NCBI GenBank assembly: GCA_021779655.1
Contig: JAJYAF010000087.1
Span: 1 to 7,830, forward strand
Origin: Pseudomonadota bacterium
Lineage (GTDB): Bacteria > Pseudomonadota > Alphaproteobacteria > Acetobacterales > Acetobacteraceae
Length of the DNA: 7,830 nucleotides
Reading direction: 5' to 3'
The translations under genes were made by a program, and so were the position numbers. The stretch's first letter is position 1, and each line of letters opens with the position of its first letter. Shown here in pieces: positions 4,307 to 7,830 of the stretch. Below the pieces are notes generated by a model. It had not been told where the DNA came from. It saw only the letters and a list, made by a program, of their open reading frames with translations, and searched no databases.

Positions 4307-6187
4307 ATGGCTGAAGAGTCTGTTTCCGGGGCGGGCGGCGTTCCGGTCATCGACGCGGCGCTGCTCACGATGCCGGCGAGCCCCGGTGTCTACCGCATGC
4401 TGGATGCGCGGAACGAGGCGCTCTATGTCGGCAAGGCCCGCAATCTCAAGAAGCGGGTAAGCGCCTATGCCCTGCCGTCCCGCCTGCCGGAACGGCTGCG
4501 CCGGATGGTCCGGGAAACCGCCAGCCTGGAGATCATCACCACCCATACGGAGGCCGAGGCCCTGCTGCTCGAGGCCAACCTGATCAAGCGGTTGAAGCCC
4601 CGCTTCAACATTCTCCTGCGGGACGACAAATCCTATCCCTGGCTGATGCTCACCGAGGAGCATCCCTTCCCGCGTATTGCCAAGCATCGCGGCGCGCGGA
4701 TCGCCAAGGGCAGCTATTGGGGGCCGTTCGCCTCCGCCTGGTCGGTCAACCAGACCGTGCAGGCGCTACAGCGCGTGTTCCTGCTGCGGACCTGTCCGGA
4801 CACGGTGTTCGCCAACCGCACGCGGCCCTGCCTGCTGTACCAGATCAAGCGCTGCTCGGCGCCCTGCACGGGGCGGATTTCCGAGGCGGATTACGCGCAT
4901 CTCGTTGCCCAGGCCAAATCGTTCCTTTCGGGCAAGGGGGGCGCGGTCCAGAAGGATCTGGCGGCGGAAATGGCGGCGGCTTCCGACGCGCTGGAATTCG
5001 AGCGGGCCGCCGCCCTGCGGGACCGGATTCGCGGCCTCGCCCATATCCAGGCCGGCGATGTGATCAACCCGGCGAGCCTGGAAGACGCGGATGTCATCGC
5101 CCTGCATCAGGAGGCGGGGCAGAGCTGCATCCAGGTGTTCTTCATCCGGGGCGGCCGCAACAACGGCAATCGCAGCTTCTTTCCGGCGCATGGGAAGGAC
5201 GAGGAGCCGGGGCGGGTGATGAGCGCCTTCATCGCGCAGTTCTACGACGACAAGCCCCCGCCGCCGCTCATTCTGCTCAGCCACGCGCCGGAGGAACAGG
5301 AACTGCTGGCCGAGGCGCTGAGCCTGCAGGCCGCGCGGAAGATATCCCTGCACGTGCCGCAGCGCGGGGAGAAGAGCGACGTGGTGCAGCATGCCCGGAC
5401 CAACGCGCGGGAGGCGCTGGAGCGCCGCCTTGCCGAAACCGCGGGACAAGCCAAGCTTCTGGCGGCGGTGGGCGAATTGTTCCACCTGCCGGAACCGCCG
5501 CGCCGGATCGAGATTTACGACAATTCCCACATCATGGGCACCTCCGCCTATGGGGTGATGGTGGTGGCCGGGCCGGAGGGGCTGAACAGATCCGCCTACC
5601 GGAAATTCGCCATCAAGGGGCCGATCGCGCCGGGCGACGATTTCGCCATGATGCGCGAGGTTCTGCTCCGCCGCTTCACCCGCGCGCTAGCCGAGGATGC
5701 CTCCCGCGATGGCGGGAACTGGCCGGATCTCGTGCTCATTGACGGCGGCGCCGGCCAGCGCTCCGCGGCCAGCGCCGTGATGGAGGAACTGGGCCTTTCC
5801 GATATCCCGCTGGTGGCCATCGCCAAGGGGCCGGACCGTGACGCCGGGCGGGAGTGGTTTCATGTGGCGGAAGGCCCGGCCTTCCAGCTGCCGCCGCGCG
5901 ATCCGGTGCTGTATTTCCTGCAACGGCTGCGCGACGAGGCGCATCGTTTCGCCATCGCCACGCACCGGCATGGCCGCGGCAAGAAAATCTCGATGAGCGA
6001 GCTGGACGAGGTTCCCGGCATCGGCGCCGCGCGCAAGCGCGCGCTGCTGATGCATTTCGGCTCGGCGCGCGGGGTCAAGGCGGCGGGACTGAAAGAGCTG
6101 GAAGCGGTGGCTGGGATCAGCCAGGCGACGGCGCGGCAAATCTACGGGTATTTCCATCCGGGCGTGCGCATCGACGGGAAGCGCTGA
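4307..6187 (+). CDS. uvrC: Excinuclease ABC subunit UvrC
   Basis: The encoded protein is 626 residues, normal for UvrC. It makes the two incisions around DNA lesions in nucleotide excision repair, acting on the UvrB-DNA complex. Features in order: GIY-YIG nuclease (GVY at 27-29, [12 protein letters not shown] at 40-51, conserved Glu in [16 protein letters not shown]); four cysteines C163, C175, C183 and C187 with the C-x11-C-x7-C-x3-C spacing of the Fe-S site reported for E. coli UvrC; UvrB-binding UVR helices (about 215-245, [14 protein letters not shown]); RNase H-like nuclease with D405 and H408 in YDNSH and D479 in LIDGGAGQ; and C-terminal helix-hairpin-helix motifs (about 565-617). The ATG at 4307 has only a weak ACAGG upstream; an in-frame TTG at 4238 would add 23 unlikely residues. 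It ends 11 bp before the convergent hydrogenase-like operon. Confidence 0.96.
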   Translation: MAEESVSGAGGVPVIDAALLTMPASPGVYRMLDARNEALYVGKARNLKKRVSAYALPSRLPERLRRMVRETASLEIITTHTEAEALLLEANLIKRLKPRFNILLRDDKSYPWLMLTEEHPFPRIAKHRGARIAKGSYWGPFASAWSVNQTVQALQRVFLLRTCPDTVFANRTRPCLLYQIKRCSAPCTGRISEADYAHLVAQAKSFLSGKGGAVQKDLAAEMAAASDALEFERAAALRDRIRGLAHIQAGDVINPASLEDADVIALHQEAGQSCIQVFFIRGGRNNGNRSFFPAHGKDEEPGRVMSAFIAQFYDDKPPPPLILLSHAPEEQELLAEALSLQAARKISLHVPQRGEKSDVVQHARTNAREALERRLAETAGQAKLLAAVGELFHLPEPPRRIEIYDNSHIMGTSAYGVMVVAGPEGLNRSAYRKFAIKGPIAPGDDFAMMREVLLRRFTRALAEDASRDGGNWPDLVLIDGGAGQRSAASAVMEELGLSDIPLVAIAKGPDRDAGREWFHVAEGPAFQLPPRDPVLYFLQRLRDEAHRFAIATHRHGRGKKISMSELDEVPGIGAARKRALLMHFGSARGVKAAGLKELEAVAGISQATARQIYGYFHPGVRIDGKR

Positions 6188-6198
6188 GCGGTTCAAGG

Positions 6199-6723
6199 CT
6201 ACCGCGTTTGTCCATGCGCCTCGATCAGGGCGAGCAGCCCCTCGACGATCTGCCAGGGCGGCGGCGGGCAGCCGGGGACGAGCAGGTCCACGGGGAGGAG
6301 CGCATCGGCGCCGCCGGCAATGGCGGGCGAGCCCTTGAACACGCCGCCATCCGCCGCGCAGTCGCCGATGGCGACCACCAGCACCGGGTCGGGCATCGCC
6401 TCACGGGTTCGCAGCACCGCCTCGCGCATGTTGCAGCCGGCAACGCCGGTTAGGAGCAGCACATCGGCGTGGCGCGGACTTGGCGTGAAATCGAGACCGT
6501 ACTGGGTGAGATCGTGGATCAGGTTGCGGGTGGCGCGCAGTTCCAGTTCGCAGGCATTGCAGCTTCCCGAGGCCACGTGACGGATGGCAAGGCTGCGGCC
6601 CAGCCGCCGCTGCGCCGCCTCCCGCAGCCGGGCGCGCAGCAGCGCGACCGTTTCGGGACTGCTGGCGCGGGCGGGCGGCGGCGGCGGCAGCAGGTTTCGG
6701 GCGAGGTTGCGCAGGACGGTCAT
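6199..6723 (-). CDS. Hydrogenase-4/NuoB-like small subunit (HyfI-type, Ehr complex)
   Basis: The encoded protein is 174 residues. It belongs to the NuoB/HyfI/HycG family, which carries the single [4Fe-4S] cluster next to the catalytic subunit in complex I and group-4 hydrogenases. After a proline-rich N-terminus (13-17) and a helical stretch, GSCNACELELRA (53-64) gives C55 and C58. PSPRHADVLLLTG (81-93) is the family signature, GDCAADGGVF (120-129) gives C122, and PGCPPPP (150-156) gives C152. All four cluster ligands are therefore present; C97 is extra. The ATG at 6723-6721 overlaps the TGA of the large-subunit gene in an ATGA junction, so the two are probably translated in step. The closest type is HyfI of hydrogenase 4 rather than NuoB, which has a CC pair. 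It is the last gene of its operon and ends 11 bp from uvrC. Confidence 0.88.
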   Translation of the reverse strand: MTVLRNLARNLLPPPPPARASSPETVALLRARLREAAQRRLGRSLAIRHVASGSCNACELELRATRNLIHDLTQYGLDFTPSPRHADVLLLTGVAGCNMREAVLRTREAMPDPVLVVAIGDCAADGGVFKGSPAIAGGADALLPVDLLVPGCPPPPWQIVEGLLALIEAHGQTR

Positions 6724-7830
6724 AAATCCACTCCGGAACAGGAGGCGTTGATCGAGCGTTCGATCAGCGGGAAATCCGCCACGATGCCGCCGCGGGCCGC
6801 GTGTTCCAGCAGGGGCCAGTGCGGCGCGCTCGGATCGGCCACGAAGGCATCGGCGATCATGCCGGACTCGAGCTGCATCCAGGTCCACACCGGACCACGG
6901 AAACTCTCGGCCACGCCGCAGCCTTCCCCGCTTCCGGCGGGCGGTGGCGTGGCGATGGGGCTTTCCGGCAGATCGGCAAGCAGGCGCTGGATGAGCCGGG
7001 CGCTCTCCGCCATCTCCGCGAAGCGGATGCGCAGGCGGGCCGCCGCGTCGCCCTCGGTCTCGGCCGGAATCTCCAGCCCGAGCGACGGGTAGGGCGGGTA
7101 GCCCGGGTCCAGCCGCGCATCCACCTGCCTGCCGGAGGCCCGGCCCACATAGCCGCCCGCGCCATAGGCCGCCGCCAGGGCCGGCGGGATCACCCCCACG
7201 CCTGCCAGGCGGTCCTGGAGGCCGGCGCGGTCGTTGAACATCCGGGCGAGCGCGGGCAGTTCGTCCTCAAGCATGCCCAGCGCTTGCAGAATGACTGCCG
7301 CTCCCCCGGTCGCGATGTCGGCGGCAAGGCCGCCGGGGATCACCATGTCCATCATCAGCCGGTGGCCGAAGGCGGCCAGCGCGGCGGTGCATATCGCTTC
7401 CCGGTGCAGGGCGAGCCTCGCCTCTCCCCAGGCGAATCCGGCGGCCTCCGATACCTGGGCGATATCGCCGGCGTGATTGGCGATCCGTTCCAGCTCCGCC
7501 ATCACCGCGCGCAGAAACAGCGCCCTTGGCGGAACCCGCAGCCCAAGCGCCGCCTCCGCCGCATGGGCGAAGGCGAGGGAATGGGCCAACGTGGCATCGC
7601 CCGAGATCCGGGCCGCGAAGCGCGCCGCCAGCCGTGGCGACTTGCCGCGCATCAGCCCGAGTGTTCCCTTATGCGCGTAGCCCAGGCGGGTGCTGAGCCC
7701 CAGCACCGTCTCCCCCCGGACGGCGAGACGGAAATGCGCCGGCTCGGTTATGCGGCCGTGAACCGGCCCCAAGGCGATCTGGTGCGCGCCCGCGCCCGGG
7801 GGCGGCGGAAAATCCGGCCAGGCGGCCGCG
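6720..7830 (-). CDS. Hydrogenase-like large subunit lacking Ni-Fe cysteines (HyfG/HycE/NuoD family, Ehr), 5' end beyond window
   Basis: The visible 369 codons run open to the window edge. Family motifs are HQIALGPVHGRITEPAHFRL (7776-7717) and LGYAHKG (near 7680), as in HycE, HyfG and NuoD; an N-terminal NuoC-like domain may lie outside. The first Ni-Fe motif, RICGIC in active enzymes, reads RISGDA at 7610-7593 and is followed by the conserved AHS. The C-terminal DPCxxC equivalent reads NASCSG at 6749-6732, where the one Cys is out of register. All four Ni-Fe ligands are thus missing and no hydrogenase activity is expected. The protein ends SINASCSGVDL, without the tail normally removed on nickel insertion. 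This fits the energy-converting hydrogenase-related (Ehr) complexes, membrane proteins probably involved in ion pumping with an unknown electron donor or acceptor. It is followed directly by the small subunit. Confidence 0.85.
   Translation of the reverse strand, partial: AAAWPDFPPPPGAGAHQIALGPVHGRITEPAHFRLAVRGETVLGLSTRLGYAHKGTLGLMRGKSPRLAARFAARISGDATLAHSLAFAHAAEAALGLRVPPRALFLRAVMAELERIANHAGDIAQVSEAAGFAWGEARLALHREAICTAALAAFGHRLMMDMVIPGGLAADIATGGAAVILQALGMLEDELPALARMFNDRAGLQDRLAGVGVIPPALAAAYGAGGYVGRASGRQVDARLDPGYPPYPSLGLEIPAETEGDAAARLRIRFAEMAESARLIQRLLADLPESPIATPPPAGSGEGCGVAESFRGPVWTWMQLESGMIADAFVADPSAPHWPLLEHAARGGIVADFPLIERSINASCSGVDL

Noticed and set aside
4717..5742. Second long plus-strand frame inside uvrC, and long minus-strand frames at 4766-5530 and 5687-6196
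   Set aside because: All lie within the clear uvrC frame, and their composition is that of frame-shifted GC-rich coding DNA with no motif.
6188..6198. Bidirectional terminator between uvrC and the hydrogenase-like operon
   Set aside because: The gap is 11 bp and contains no inverted repeat.
6720..7830. Active Ni-Fe hydrogenase or complex I subunit NuoD
   Set aside because: The Ni-Fe cysteines are absent, and the small subunit has the HyfI-type CxxC rather than the NuoB CC pair; an Ehr-type complex fits better.

Overview
The window is GC-rich DNA (about two thirds G+C by eye) from an alphaproteobacterium, most likely a member of the Rhodospirillales or Acetobacteraceae. This placement is inferred from gene content: a divergent flgI/fliX flagellar pair, a DksA that keeps only one zinc-finger cysteine, a FolB of alphaproteobacterial type, a CtrA-like box, and a hydrogenase-like Ehr operon. 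No tRNA, rRNA, CRISPR array, insertion sequence or prophage gene was seen.

Layout from left to right. (1) 1-789: the start of flgI (flagellar P-ring, minus strand, cut by the window edge) diverges from fliX (flagellar assembly regulator, plus strand). The gap holds a textbook sigma-54 promoter for flgI and, about 90-105 bp upstream of its expected start point, a perfect 17-bp inverted repeat with a weaker second copy. This is the geometry of an enhancer for a FlbD-type activator. (2) 917-1333: dksA. (3) 1401-2007, minus strand: a two-gene unit for tiny WXXGXW-repeat envelope proteins, namely a lipoprotein with one repeat and a secreted protein with three. (4) 2175-3581: a copper and cytochrome module. 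A SCO1-type lipoprotein (plus) converges, with a 17-bp 3' overlap, on a PCuAC copper chaperone and a monoheme cytochrome c (minus), which are joined by an ATGA stop/start overlap. SCO1 and PCuAC together point to loading of the CuA centre of cytochrome c oxidase. (5) 3684-4094: folB (folate synthesis). (6) 4095-4306: a markedly AT-rich gap holding a CtrA-like box inside an 18-bp palindrome, an IHF consensus match, and a perfect DnaA box next to a near-match. (7) 4307-6187: uvrC (nucleotide excision repair). (8) 6199-7830, minus strand: the 3' end of an operon for a group-4 hydrogenase-like complex, with HyfG/HycE-like large and HyfI/NuoB-like small subunits overlapping by ATGA.

The points most worth a second look are these. 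The hydrogenase-like large subunit has lost all four Ni-Fe ligand cysteines while its partner keeps all four Fe-S cysteines, so the complex is probably not a hydrogenase. The AT-rich gap carries the set of sites expected at a Caulobacter-like replication origin or a cell-cycle-controlled promoter. The one-repeat and three-repeat WXXGXW proteins are a compact envelope system of unknown role. The sigma-54/enhancer arrangement between flgI and fliX could serve both genes.
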